Made by a program: the position numbers and the translations under genes. A stretch of DNA of 64,000 nt from JALYOC01 sp036675345 (lineage in GTDB: Bacteria > Myxococcota > Myxococcia > Myxococcales > Myxococcaceae), in contig JAKFFE010000036.1 of assembly GCA_036675345.1 (NCBI GenBank), positions 1 through 64,000 of the forward strand, in the 5' to 3' direction. Positions 41,678 through 51,779 of this stretch are shown one piece after another. The first letter of the stretch is position 1, and each line of letters starts with the position of its first letter. The notes beneath the pieces were generated by a model, which worked only from the letters and a program-made list of their open reading frames with translations, did not search any database and was not told the DNA's origin.

Positions 41678-41698
41678 CCCTGACGCTTCATGTCAGGG
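41678..41698. promoter_or_regulatory. inverted repeat upstream of kinase gene
   Basis: CCCTGAC and GTCAGGG are a perfect 7-bp inverted repeat with a 7-base loop, ending 25 bases before the kinase ATG. It could be an operator or an mRNA leader hairpin. Confidence 0.4.
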
Positions 41699-41723
41699 AG
41701 CCCATCCCTCAGCGGGGGACCCC

Positions 41724-44024
41724 ATGGCCGAGGCCGAGTCCTCGCAGAAGCAGCACGAGATTTCGTTGAACATCGCGGACCCGCTTTGCGGACGCGTGCT
41801 CAACGGACGTTTCAGCATCGTCGAGCCGATTGGCTCCGGCGGGATGGGGAAGGTCTACAAGGCCATTCAGTCCCCGCTGGACCGGGTGGTGGCGCTCAAG
41901 GTGCTGCACCCGCACTTCGCCAACAGCAAGGACCCGGGCTTCGTCAAGCGGTTCGTGCTGGAGGCCTCGCTCACCTCCCGGCTGCGCCACCCGAACACGG
42001 TCACCGTGATCGACTACGGGCAGACCGAGGACGGGATCTTCTACATCGCGATGGAGTACCTGGAGGGTCACACCGTCGCCGAGATGCTGGCCAAGCACGG
42101 GCCGATCTCCTGGCAGCGGGGGATCGGGATCGGGCAACAGGTTTGCCGCTCTTTGCGCGAGGCGCACAAGTTCGGGATCCTCCACCGGGACCTCAAGCCC
42201 GCCAACGTGATGCTGTTGGACGAGGCGGACAACGACGTGGTCAAGGTGCTGGACTTCGGCCTGGTCAAGTCCTTCGTCCCCGAGTCGGAGGCGGTCAACC
42301 CGGCGATCACCCAGAACGGGATGCTGCTGGGGTCTCCGCAGTACATGGCCCCCGAACAGGCCAAGAACCAGAGCGATCCCCGCAGCGACATCTACTCCTT
42401 CGGCATCCTGCTCTACGAGATGCTGACCACCCGCCCTCCCTTCCAGGCCAAGGACTACCTGGAAGTGATCGTGAAGCACATCAAGGACCCCCCGCCGACC
42501 TTCCGTCAGATGCGGCCGGACCTGGATCTGCCGGTGGAGGTGGAGCGGGTGGTGATGCGCTGCCTGGAGAAGGAGCCGCACCACCGCTACCAGACCATGG
42601 ACGAGCTGCTGGACGCGCTGCGCCTGGTGGGCGGCGGTCAGGTGGGGCTCTCCTCCAGCTTCCAGGCGCAGCAGGCCGCCTCCCAGACCGGGAAGTGGGC
42701 GCTGCCTCCCGGGGTCACCCCGCCCCCGCTGCCGGGCGGACGCGGCCTGGCCACCCCCAATCCCAACAACCCGGCGATGCTGCCGGCCACCCCCGCCCCC
42801 TCCGGGGGGAACGTCCCCACCGGCGCGCACATGCGCACCCCCACCGGGCAGTTCTACCACCTGACCCAGCCGCAGTCGGGCGGGCAGACCCCGGCCCCGT
42901 CGGCCCCCACGCCGCTGTTCGGGTCGGTGCACAAGACGATGCCTCCCGGTCCGGCCCTTCCCCCGGCGGAGCCCAACCTGTTCTCGGTGGCCTCCACCGA
43001 GGAGACCGGCAACCCGGCGGTGAAGAACGCGGTGATCGCCGCGGTGGCCCTGCTGGTGCTGGGGTTGGGCGGCTGGCTGCTTTCCCGCGACACCCGCGGC
43101 GAAGCGGAGCAGGCCCAGGCGGCCAAGCCGGCGGTGGTCCCCGGCGCCGCTTCGCCCACCGACAAGCCCGCCGACGCCGCTCCGGCCCGGGCGGTGCGCT
43201 TCAAGGTCTCCACCGAACCTTCCGGGGCCCAGGTGTTCATGGGGGCCCGCGATCTGGGCCGCACCCCCACCAGCTTCGAGGTTCCCCCCGGCCCGGATGG
43301 CACCGCCACCGCGGAGTTGGTGTTCATCCTCGACGGTCACCACCCCCTGGCGGTCACCGCCGGCGGCTCGGGGGATGTGCTGATCACCCAGCGGCTGCAG
43401 CGCAAGGCCAGCGAACGTCCGGCTCCCTCCGGTGGTGGCGCGCGGGTGGCCAGAAGCGCGCCTCCTCCCCGGGATGAGGTCCCGGAGACGGTGGCCCCGC
43501 CCCCCGAGGCGCCCCGGGCGGAGGTGGCCGCCACGCCCGCGCTGGGTGGCCCCGGCTCCGGTGGCTTCCAGGGGGATCCCTACGCCTCTCCCTACGCCGC
43601 CTCGGCCACTGCCTCCGCGGTGGCCAACCGCCCGGCGACCATCGAGGCCGCCCCCTCGGAGGGGATCACCGTCCCCGCCGCGGCGATCGTGGCCGCCCCG
43701 GCCACCACCCGCGCCTCGGATGGCAGCGAGATCATCGCCTTCGGGGAGGGGATGGAACGCCCGGTCCCGATCGAATCCGGCAAGCCGGTGCAGTACTCGC
43801 GCGAGGCGCTCACCGCCCAGGTCCAGGGGCTGATGATCGTCAAGTGCGTGATCACCACCGCCGGCCGGCTGGAGAACTGCCGGGTGATCAAGTCGCTGCC
43901 CTACATGGAGAAGCCGGTGCTGGAGTCGCTCTACTCGCGCCTCTACAAGCCGGTCACCTTCCAGGGCCGGCCGGTGTCGGTCAGCTACGTGTTCGACGTG
44001 AAGCTGGTCCTTCCCCGCCGCTGA
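41724..44024 (+). CDS. Ser/Thr protein kinase with PEGA and TonB-like C-terminal domains
   Basis: 766 residues. N-terminal Hanks-type kinase (about 29-290) with GSGGMGKVY, VALKVL, LHRDLKPANV and DFGLVKS, all catalytic residues present. After a Pro/Gly-rich linker comes a membrane helix (about 432-452, VIAAVALLVLGLGGWLLS), a PEGA-like domain (FKVSTEPSGAQVFMGARDLG), a long Ala/Pro spacer and, in the last 65 residues, a segment (GLMIVKCVITTAGRLENCRV, SLYSRLYKPVTFQGRPVSVS) that looks like a TonB C-terminal domain. A kinase on the inside and a TonB-like end that could reach the outer membrane in one polypeptide is unusual. Lies between atpH and atpA. Confidence 0.87.
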   Translation: MAEAESSQKQHEISLNIADPLCGRVLNGRFSIVEPIGSGGMGKVYKAIQSPLDRVVALKVLHPHFANSKDPGFVKRFVLEASLTSRLRHPNTVTVIDYGQTEDGIFYIAMEYLEGHTVAEMLAKHGPISWQRGIGIGQQVCRSLREAHKFGILHRDLKPANVMLLDEADNDVVKVLDFGLVKSFVPESEAVNPAITQNGMLLGSPQYMAPEQAKNQSDPRSDIYSFGILLYEMLTTRPPFQAKDYLEVIVKHIKDPPPTFRQMRPDLDLPVEVERVVMRCLEKEPHHRYQTMDELLDALRLVGGGQVGLSSSFQAQQAASQTGKWALPPGVTPPPLPGGRGLATPNPNNPAMLPATPAPSGGNVPTGAHMRTPTGQFYHLTQPQSGGQTPAPSAPTPLFGSVHKTMPPGPALPPAEPNLFSVASTEETGNPAVKNAVIAAVALLVLGLGGWLLSRDTRGEAEQAQAAKPAVVPGAASPTDKPADAAPARAVRFKVSTEPSGAQVFMGARDLGRTPTSFEVPPGPDGTATAELVFILDGHHPLAVTAGGSGDVLITQRLQRKASERPAPSGGGARVARSAPPPRDEVPETVAPPPEAPRAEVAATPALGGPGSGGFQGDPYASPYAASATASAVANRPATIEAAPSEGITVPAAAIVAAPATTRASDGSEIIAFGEGMERPVPIESGKPVQYSREALTAQVQGLMIVKCVITTAGRLENCRVIKSLPYMEKPVLESLYSRLYKPVTFQGRPVSVSYVFDVKLVLPRR

Positions 44025-44035
44025 GGGCCCCCTCC

Positions 44036-44323
44036 ATGGCCGGCAACTTCGAACGCGACTTTGGCTACCTGATGCCGTTCCTGGACCGGATGGTGGACTC
44101 CGCCCGCTCCGCGGATCCCAAGGTCCGTCCGGAGCTGCTCTCGCTGGTGGAAGGGGAGAAGGCCCGCTGGCAGCGGATCCAGGCCCTGCTCTCCGGCGCT
44201 GCGGCCTCCGACCGGCCCGCCCCCACCCAGGGCCCCCGCCACCGCGCCGGGTCCGCCCCGGTGGAGGACGTGGCCCAGGCCCCGGTCCGGGGCTTCACCG
44301 TCGGCTCGCTGCGGCGGAGCTGA
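44036..44323 (+). CDS. small cytosolic hypothetical protein
   Basis: 95 residues starting 11 bp after the kinase stop. The N-terminal half is helical (NFERDFGYLMPFLDRMVDSA, ELLSLVEGEKARWQRIQALL); the C-terminal half is Pro/Ala-rich and probably disordered. No signal peptide. Not recognised. Likely cotranscribed with the kinase and therefore a candidate substrate or regulator. It ends two bases before the stop of a convergent gene. Confidence 0.62.
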   Translation: MAGNFERDFGYLMPFLDRMVDSARSADPKVRPELLSLVEGEKARWQRIQALLSGAAASDRPAPTQGPRHRAGSAPVEDVAQAPVRGFTVGSLRRS

Positions 44324-44325
44324 GG

Positions 44326-46758
44326 CTACTCCCCGCCGGTCTGGCTGAGCACCAGCCCGGAGGAGCTGGCCGGCAAGAACACCAGGTTGAGATCGTTCCG
44401 GTCCACCAGTCCGGCGACCGCCGCCCCTCCGTAGGTCTCCAGCACCTGCGGTCGCCAGCTGACGCCCGAGTCATCGGAGCGCAGGAGGGAGAACTCGCTG
44501 CCCGCGTACACCGTCTGGCTGGGGGCCGGGGCGGTGAACAAGTACTTCGAATACCGCAAATAGCCCGCCGCGTTCTCCGGGAGCAGCTCCCAGATCTGGG
44601 TGTCGAAGGGCATCCGCGCCACCCGGCTGTCTCCCACCAGCGCCACCAGGGCGTTGGGAGTGGCGACCAGCTCCCTGGGCACGAAGCCAAAGGTCTCCGG
44701 CACCAAGTTTCCCACCGGGGTCCAGGTGTTGGTCCCGGCCGCGGGCCGGGTATAGGCCTGGGAGGAGAGGCCGCCGCCGCCCAGCACCGTGTACAGCTGG
44801 AGGTTGGCGCCATCGAACCGGGCCACCACCCCGGCCGCGGAGCCGGAGCCGAGCCCGGTCCCGTCATTGGACCAGCCGCCGTCCGGCTCCTTGCGGAGCA
44901 ACCGGAAGGAGTCAATCAGGTACAGCAGGCCGGAATCCGCCTGGGTCTTCAGCCTGCTTCCACTGATCACGGCTCCGGTCGGGTCCACCACCTGGGACCA
45001 GGGTCCCCCCGGGGCCTGGCGGAACAGGTCGCCCCCCTCCACCAGCGCATAGAGCACCGACTGGCCTGCCTCCGGGACGACCGCCAGGGAGGTCACACCC
45101 CGGAATCCCGACACCGCGCCCCGATCCTCCCAGGTCCTTCCCTGATCGCGGCTGAAGGCGACCCGGCCCGAGCGGGTTCCGGCGTAGAGCCCCAAGCCGT
45201 CCTGCGCCAGGGCCTGCAGCCAGGGGCTCTCCATCCCCTGATGCATCGGAGAGAAGGCGTTTCCGGTGGGGGTGTCCCGGCGGACCACGCCGCCGCCGCC
45301 GGCCATGATCAACCGGCCGGAGGAGTCGGAGAGCAGGGCGTGGACGTCCCGCAGCTGCAGCAAGGAGTTCCAGGCGACCGGGCTGCCGGAGGGATCCAGC
45401 TCGAAGACCTGCTGGAAGTCGGACAGCGCGTACCGGGCGGTGGCGGGGTTGGCGTGAAAGGCCAGACAGCTTCCGGCGGGGGAGGTCTCGGGCGGAATGC
45501 TCCAGGTCAGCCCCAGGTTCCAGCTCTGGCGCAGCTCCCCGAAGTGGGTGCCGTACCAGAACTCGTCCGCGCCCAGACCGGGCTCGGCGACGGACACCTC
45601 CTGGGTATCGAAGTAGGAGAAGGTCAGCCCCCCATTGGTGCTGAGCGCGGAGAGGCCCTGATGACCCATCAGGTGGATCGCGTCCGGGTTGAGGGGATGC
45701 ACCCGCAGCTGGCGCACCGAGGTCACCGTATGGCCGGAGAGCCGGGTGAAGCTCGCGCCCTGATTGTCGCTGAAGAACAGCGACTGGTCACTGGCGGCGA
45801 ACAGCCTTCCGTCGGTGGCTCGCTGCGCCAGCGCGCGGATGATCGTCGGTTGGCCGTTCTCGGTCAGCTCGGTGCGCAGCCAGCTCATCCCGCCATTGTT
45901 GGAGCGAAAGAGGATGTCGGAAGCGAAGTACACCCGCTGGCCGTCGAGCCGGTCCACCACCAGGTGGGTGTCCCGCGCCACTCGGTCCACCGCCGGATGG
46001 AGGACCCGGGTCCAGGTGTCCAGCCCATTGTCCGACCGATAGAGGTCGGAGGAGGTGCCCACGTAGTACACCTCGGGAGAGCCACCGCGGGCCATCCACC
46101 GCACCCCGCCGAAGTCGTTCAGCCCCCTCGCGGTGCGGCGCTCCCAGGCCACATAGCGGAACAGGCCGGTGACCAGCACCGTGCCGCCCGGGCCCTCCAG
46201 CCGCAGCGGCACATCCCCCACCGCACCGTGAGGAGGAGCCGTCCCGGTGAGGGTGGTCCGATCGGGGCTGATCGTCACCGGGAGGACCTCATGATCCGCC
46301 AGGAACAGCCGGGTTCCGGGATAGAAGTCGCTCCCCTGCACGGTCACCTGGGTTCCCCCCCACTTGGGCGCCCGCTGGGGAATGACCGACTGCACCACCG
46401 AGGGGGCCCGGTAGGTGAACTTCCCCGGGAACTCGAACTCCCCGTTGAGGTTGACGACCTTGAGCACCGCCGGGCCCAGGACGCCGATCGGGGAGGTGGC
46501 CTGGACCTCGTTGCGGCTCTTGTAGACCACGTTGAGCAGCCGGTTCCCCCCCAGGAAGAGGTCCCCGCCCGCCTCCAGGGCGGCGCCGCGGATGGTCAGC
46601 GCGGTGCCGCCGGTGATCGGCCCCTCCGCCGGCTCCACGGTGGAGACGGTGGTCTTGCAGATGGCGTCATGGTCCTCGCACCAGCTCTCGGCGCCGGTGT
46701 CCACACAGCCGACCAGGCCCAGACAGGCGACCAGCGCCCAACCGATCCGCGCGTTCAT
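44326..46758 (-). CDS. IPT/TIG and BNR-repeat (sortilin-like) lipoprotein
   Basis: 810 residues from the ATG that overlaps the upstream stop (ATGA). Lipoprotein signal with LGLVGC, then one to two IPT/TIG Ig-like domains (about 38-200: STVEPAEGPITGGTALTIRG, RAPKWGGTQVTVQGSDFYPG), then a beta-propeller with repeated Asp-box (BNR) motifs such as YRSDNGLDTW, FRSNNGGMSW, FFSDNQGASF, FSRDQGRTW and LRSDDSGVSW. Asp-box propellers occur in sialidases and sortilins; the catalytic residues of sialidases are not evident, so it is probably a binding protein at the cell surface. Second gene of a two-gene operon. Confidence 0.83.
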   Translation of the reverse strand: MNARIGWALVACLGLVGCVDTGAESWCEDHDAICKTTVSTVEPAEGPITGGTALTIRGAALEAGGDLFLGGNRLLNVVYKSRNEVQATSPIGVLGPAVLKVVNLNGEFEFPGKFTYRAPSVVQSVIPQRAPKWGGTQVTVQGSDFYPGTRLFLADHEVLPVTISPDRTTLTGTAPPHGAVGDVPLRLEGPGGTVLVTGLFRYVAWERRTARGLNDFGGVRWMARGGSPEVYYVGTSSDLYRSDNGLDTWTRVLHPAVDRVARDTHLVVDRLDGQRVYFASDILFRSNNGGMSWLRTELTENGQPTIIRALAQRATDGRLFAASDQSLFFSDNQGASFTRLSGHTVTSVRQLRVHPLNPDAIHLMGHQGLSALSTNGGLTFSYFDTQEVSVAEPGLGADEFWYGTHFGELRQSWNLGLTWSIPPETSPAGSCLAFHANPATARYALSDFQQVFELDPSGSPVAWNSLLQLRDVHALLSDSSGRLIMAGGGGVVRRDTPTGNAFSPMHQGMESPWLQALAQDGLGLYAGTRSGRVAFSRDQGRTWEDRGAVSGFRGVTSLAVVPEAGQSVLYALVEGGDLFRQAPGGPWSQVVDPTGAVISGSRLKTQADSGLLYLIDSFRLLRKEPDGGWSNDGTGLGSGSAAGVVARFDGANLQLYTVLGGGGLSSQAYTRPAAGTNTWTPVGNLVPETFGFVPRELVATPNALVALVGDSRVARMPFDTQIWELLPENAAGYLRYSKYLFTAPAPSQTVYAGSEFSLLRSDDSGVSWRPQVLETYGGAAVAGLVDRNDLNLVFLPASSSGLVLSQTGGE

Positions 46759-47669
46759 CGAAGCACCCAGGAGAAGGAGACGTTGCCCCCGGTGGGGCCC
46801 ACCGTGACCTGCACCCCGGGGGGCTGGTCCAGCACGAACAGCGCCGCCCCCGCCCCGCCCGCCAACACCCCCACCGCGGTGGCGATCAGCGAGATCGTCT
46901 GCAGACCGGCGATTCCCCCCAGCGTCTGGTCCAGCTGGGCCCGGGAGGCGATCACCACCTGGCCCCCGTCCAGTTGGGCCCGGGAGACGTGGGCCGCCCC
47001 GAAGAAGCCGATCCCGGTGGCCAGTGCCGCCGCCCCCGTCCCGGCCACCACCCACTTGGCCAGCCCGAAGCGGGTACCGGGGTCGGCGGGAGGCGCCGGC
47101 TGCAGCGTCGGTGCGGCGGCCAGCTGTCCGGGAGGAGGAGGCATCGGCAGCTCGGTGCGGGCCACCGTCTTCACCTCCGGAGGCGGGGCGCCGGCCTTGC
47201 GCAACTGCTGATGGAGCTTGGGCGCCAGCTGGCCGGCGACCTCGTTGATCCAGTCCAGCAGGGCGTCGTCATCCCGGACCCGGGTGGAGGCGCTGCCGAT
47301 GGTCCGGCCATCGTTGGCCGCGATCACGTTGAGGTTGATCACCCAGCTGCCCTTGCCGGTGCGGGCCAGGCTGCCGGTGATCACCCCGTCCACCCCCAGC
47401 GCCCCGGCCAGCTCGGCCAGACACTCGGAGGAGGTCTCCCCGCAGCCCAGCAGCGACTTCTGGCGCTCCAGGCCGATGATCGCCGCCACCTGGGACTGGG
47501 TGGTGACCAGGATCCCGTGGGTCCGGAACTGCTGGGCCAGGTAGTCCACGAAGAAGTCGCCCGACTTGGGGTCGACTCCCACGTAGGTGAGACCGGGGGC
47601 GGCAAGCTTGATGGGAGTGGCGGCGGCCGTGGAGAGGGCCAGCGCGCTCAAGGCGACAATCAGGTTCAT
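46755..47669 (-). CDS. exported protein with TM helices, PEGA-associated type
   Basis: 304 residues. Signal peptide, then a domain (about 22-160) like the FlgO/curli-assembly-type nucleotide-free alpha/beta fold: FFVDYLAQQFRTHGILVTTQ, LGVDGVITGSLARTGKGSWV, VINLNVIAANDGRTIGSAST. A Pro-rich linker leads to two membrane helices (about 207-228 and 252-285) and a short C-terminal strand. Proteins of this build are common beside PEGA or surface lipoprotein genes in myxobacteria; their role is unknown. Cotranscribed with the BNR lipoprotein. TAGCCT 10 bases before the ATG may be a -10 box. Confidence 0.7.
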   Translation of the reverse strand: MNLIVALSALALSTAAATPIKLAAPGLTYVGVDPKSGDFFVDYLAQQFRTHGILVTTQSQVAAIIGLERQKSLLGCGETSSECLAELAGALGVDGVITGSLARTGKGSWVINLNVIAANDGRTIGSASTRVRDDDALLDWINEVAGQLAPKLHQQLRKAGAPPPEVKTVARTELPMPPPPGQLAAAPTLQPAPPADPGTRFGLAKWVVAGTGAAALATGIGFFGAAHVSRAQLDGGQVVIASRAQLDQTLGGIAGLQTISLIATAVGVLAGGAGAALFVLDQPPGVQVTVGPTGGNVSFSWVLR

Positions 47670-47855
47670 GGGCCCCCGGAGGCTACAACAGGCGGCGCCC
47701 CGGCCGGGAGACCGCGGGGGGCATCGTAATCCCTCGTGGGACCGTTAAGCGCCCCAGGGCCTCGGTTGGGAGGGGGGCTGTTTCCCGGCGTTGCTACCTG
47801 GCCCCGGGGGGTGTTAGGAGGGCGGGCCTTTTTTCGCGGCCCGGTTTTGGGGGCC

Positions 47856-47868
47856 CCGCAATTTGCGG
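47856..47868. promoter_or_regulatory. palindrome in atpA leader
   Basis: CCGCAA-T-TTGCGG is a perfect 6-bp inverted repeat ending 15 bases before the atpA ATG. As a leader hairpin it would lie just upstream of the AGGA ribosome-binding site and might influence translation of atpA. Confidence 0.3.
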
Positions 47869-47883
47869 CACCAGGAAACGACA

Positions 47884-49419
<1,536 letters not shown>

Positions 49420-49447
49420 CTCCAGGCGGTCACCGAGCCGTTGACCG

Positions 49448-49480
49448 GACCCCGCACCTCGCTTCCGAGGTGGCGGGGTC
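49448..49480 (+). terminator. rho-independent terminator after atpA
   Basis: GACCCCGCACCTCG (49448-49461) pairs with CGAGGTGGCGGGGTC (49466-49480) across a CTTC tetraloop, with one bulged base, and is followed by a T-rich TCTGGTGTTTCT. It lies 28 bases after the atpA stop. Confidence 0.85.
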
Positions 49481-49607
49481 TGGTGTTTCTGGGGCACCCG
49501 CGGCCCAGGTGGGCGGGAGTGGCAGTTCCGTTGGCCCCAGAGATCTCCGGGCCAGCAGGGGGGCGGTCGAGGTAGGCTCCGCCGGCCCGCACCCCGTTTC
49601 GACTCCC

Positions 49608-50012
49608 ATGAGCGCATCCACCGAAGGCAAACCGAGAATCGTGGTCGTGGACGACGAGCTCTCGGTGCGGGTGCTGCTGACCTCCATCCTCTCCCGGGCC
49701 GGCTACGTGGTGACCACCTACGAGAACGCCGAGTCGGCGCTGGCGGAGCTGCAGACCCAGCAGCCGCGGCTGGTGATCGTGGACCGGGTGCTGCCGGGGA
49801 TGGACGGGATCGACTTCTTCCGCCAGGCCCGCGCCCGGCTGCCCCACCTCCAGGGGATCCTGATCAGCGGCTACCCCTCGGAGGGGATCATGGCCCGGGC
49901 CCTGGACGCCGGTCTCAAGGAGTACGTGGTCAAGCCGTTCCAGGTCTCGGACGTGCTCACCGTCTGCGAAGCGGTGATGAAGATGGCGCCCTCTCCGACC
50001 TCCGCGGAGTAG
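49608..50012 (+). CDS. single-domain response regulator
   Basis: 134 residues, one receiver domain: VVVDDE acidic pocket (Asp15/16), phospho-acceptor Asp59 in VIVDRVLPGMDG, Ser in ISGYPSEG and Lys in YVVKPFQ. No output domain. The ATG lies 29 bases after TAGGCT, a possible -10. Its stop codon abuts, with no base between, the stop of the convergent NarL-type regulator gene. No histidine kinase is on the same strand nearby; the partner could be encoded elsewhere or be the adjacent NarX-like kinase. Confidence 0.88.
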   Translation: MSASTEGKPRIVVVDDELSVRVLLTSILSRAGYVVTTYENAESALAELQTQQPRLVIVDRVLPGMDGIDFFRQARARLPHLQGILISGYPSEGIMARALDAGLKEYVVKPFQVSDVLTVCEAVMKMAPSPTSAE

Positions 50013-50660
50013 TCAGCGGCTCAGCGGCGGCTGCGAGGACAGCGCGTAGCGGACCAGGCCGGCGGTGGTGTGGATCCCCAGCTTGGACATGATGTGCGCC
50101 CGGTGGTTCTCCACCGTCTTGGGCCGCAGCCCCAGCTGTTCGGCGATCTCCCGGCCGGTGAAGCCCTCGGAGATCAGGTTCAGCACCTGGCGCTCGCGGT
50201 CGGTGAGCGGGTCGGCGTTGTCCTCCTCCTTCAGGTACCCGCGCAGCACGTAGTGGGAGACCTGCGGGCTGAGGTACGCCTCGTCGCGCATCACCTGGCG
50301 GATCGCCTCGCACAGCCCGCGCACCCCGGCGCCCTTGAGCACGTAGCCCCGGGCGCCGGCCCGCAGCGCCCGATCCAGGGTGGCCGCGTCGTCGTGCATG
50401 GTCAGCACCACCGGGCGGATGTCCGGGCGGGTGCGGCGCAGCTGCTTGAGCGCCTCCAGCCCATCTGGCCCCTTGAGGCTGATGTCGAAGATGGCCACGT
50501 CCGGCTGGACGCTCTCGCACAGGGCCACCATCTCCTGGGCGGTGGAGGCCTCGCCCAGCACCTCCAGATCGGGCTCCTGGGCCAACAGGGTGCGCACCCC
50601 CTCGCGGACCACCTGGTGGTCGTCGAGGAGGACGAGGCGGATCTTCTTGTCGTTCATCAT
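50013..50660 (-). CDS. NarL/LuxR-family response regulator
   Basis: 215 residues. Receiver (about 5-120) with LLDDHQ acidic pocket and Asp59 in VAIFDISLKG, and a GerE-type HTH (about 148-210): LTDRERQVLNLISEGFTGRE, IAEQLGLRPKTVENHRAHIM. The start ATG overlaps the stop of the histidine kinase gene (ATGA), so the pair is translationally coupled and forms a NarX/NarL-type two-component system. Its DNA target may be the divergent pilin operon that begins 164 bp beyond the kinase gene; that is inference from layout. Confidence 0.92.
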   Translation of the reverse strand: MMNDKKIRLVLLDDHQVVREGVRTLLAQEPDLEVLGEASTAQEMVALCESVQPDVAIFDISLKGPDGLEALKQLRRTRPDIRPVVLTMHDDAATLDRALRAGARGYVLKGAGVRGLCEAIRQVMRDEAYLSPQVSHYVLRGYLKEEDNADPLTDRERQVLNLISEGFTGREIAEQLGLRPKTVENHRAHIMSKLGIHTTAGLVRYALSSQPPLSR

Positions 50661-51616
50661 GGGGTCAGCTCGCCGGGAACCGGAAGGTGGATGGAGATGC
50701 GGGTGCCCTCGGTGGGCCTGCTCTGCAGGGACACCGTACCGCCAAGGAAGGCGCAACGCTCCTGGATGCCGCGCAGGCCGGTGCCGGTCCGCGGCGCGGC
50801 GGGCTCGAAGCCCTGGCCGTCGTCGTGGACCTCCAGCACCACCTCCCGGGGGCGGACCTGGAGCAGGATCCCCACCTCGGTGGCCGCGGCATGGCGGCTG
50901 ACGTTGGTCAGCGCCTCTTGCAGCACCCGCAGCAGGCAGGTGGCGATCTCGGTGGAGCGGATCGCCCCCCCGGTGGCCCGGAAGGAGGTGGGGACCCCGG
51001 TGCGCAGCTCGAAGCGCTCGGCGTAGGAGCCCAGCACCCCGGCCACCTCCGCCCCCTCCACCAGCTCCGGGGGCCGCAGGTCGTAGACCACCCGGCGCAG
51101 GTCGGACATCGCGTCGCCGCAGGCGGTGTGGGCCCGGTCCAACAGCTCCTGGGCGGCGGGGGCGGGCAGCTCGCGGCGCAGCAGCTCCAGATCCAGCTGC
51201 AGCGCGGTCAAGGCCTGGCCGACGCTGTCGTGGAGGTCGCGCGCCAGCCGGCCCCGCTCGGTCTCCTGGATCTGCACCACCCGCTCGGAGAGGGCCCGCA
51301 GCTCCTGGACCGCCGAGGCCATCCACTTGCCCAGGTCGGTGTTCGCCTGCCGTTCCATCGCCTCCGCGGCCCTAAGCCGGGTGATCTCCTCCTGCAGCAG
51401 GTCCTCACTGCCCCGCAGCAGCCGCGGCCCACCCAGCCAGGCCGCCAGCCCCAGGGACCCGCCCAGCGCCCCCACGGACAGTGCCGCCGCCCAGGCAGGC
51501 AGCCCGTGGGGCACGGAGAAGGCGCCCAGCCACAACAGCGCCCCGCCTCCCCCCACCGACCAGGCGAGCAGCAGCCTTCGTCGCCGGAGGTTCTCTGCCG
51601 CCTGGGCCGGGTTCAT
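50657..51616 (-). CDS. NarX-type sensor histidine kinase
   Basis: 319 residues from the ATG with GGAAG upstream. Two hydrophobic helices (about 17-35 and 40-64) form a membrane hairpin, then a coiled segment, a HisKA_3 dimerisation domain with His129 in RDLHDSVGQAL, and a HATPase_c domain (about 225-315) with LQEALTNVSRHA, VHDDGQGF and GTGLRGIQER. There is almost no periplasmic sensor domain, so it may sense membrane state or a partner protein. Coupled to the NarL-type regulator. Divergent from the pilin genes. Confidence 0.9.
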   Translation of the reverse strand: MNPAQAAENLRRRRLLLAWSVGGGGALLWLGAFSVPHGLPAWAAALSVGALGGSLGLAAWLGGPRLLRGSEDLLQEEITRLRAAEAMERQANTDLGKWMASAVQELRALSERVVQIQETERGRLARDLHDSVGQALTALQLDLELLRRELPAPAAQELLDRAHTACGDAMSDLRRVVYDLRPPELVEGAEVAGVLGSYAERFELRTGVPTSFRATGGAIRSTEIATCLLRVLQEALTNVSRHAAATEVGILLQVRPREVVLEVHDDGQGFEPAAPRTGTGLRGIQERCAFLGGTVSLQSRPTEGTRISIHLPVPGELTP

Positions 51617-51658
51617 GGACACTTCCAACGTCTATGGGTGGAAACACCTACGCAGTGG

Positions 51659-51674
51659 TTTGCGACTCCGCAAA
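51659..51674. promoter_or_regulatory. 16-bp palindrome between two-component and pilin operons
   Basis: TTTGCG-ACTC-CGCAAA is a perfect inverted repeat located 43 bp from the kinase start and 105 bp from the first pilin gene. It fits a dimeric regulator such as the NarL-type protein encoded next to it. Confidence 0.5.
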
Positions 51675-51779
51675 GGTTACACAGCCCGCGGCCTCCGAAA
51701 AGCACTGCTGGCAGGCGGTCTTCACTGCTGGACGGGAAGTTGATCCGCCGGGAACGGGGGGTGCAGAGTGTTGCCCGCC

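Noticed and set aside
51655..51675. Possible sigma-54 promoter (GG-N10-GC) before the pilin operon
   Set aside because: Spacing between GG and GC is 11, not 10, and TTGC is absent; the palindrome explains the sequence better.
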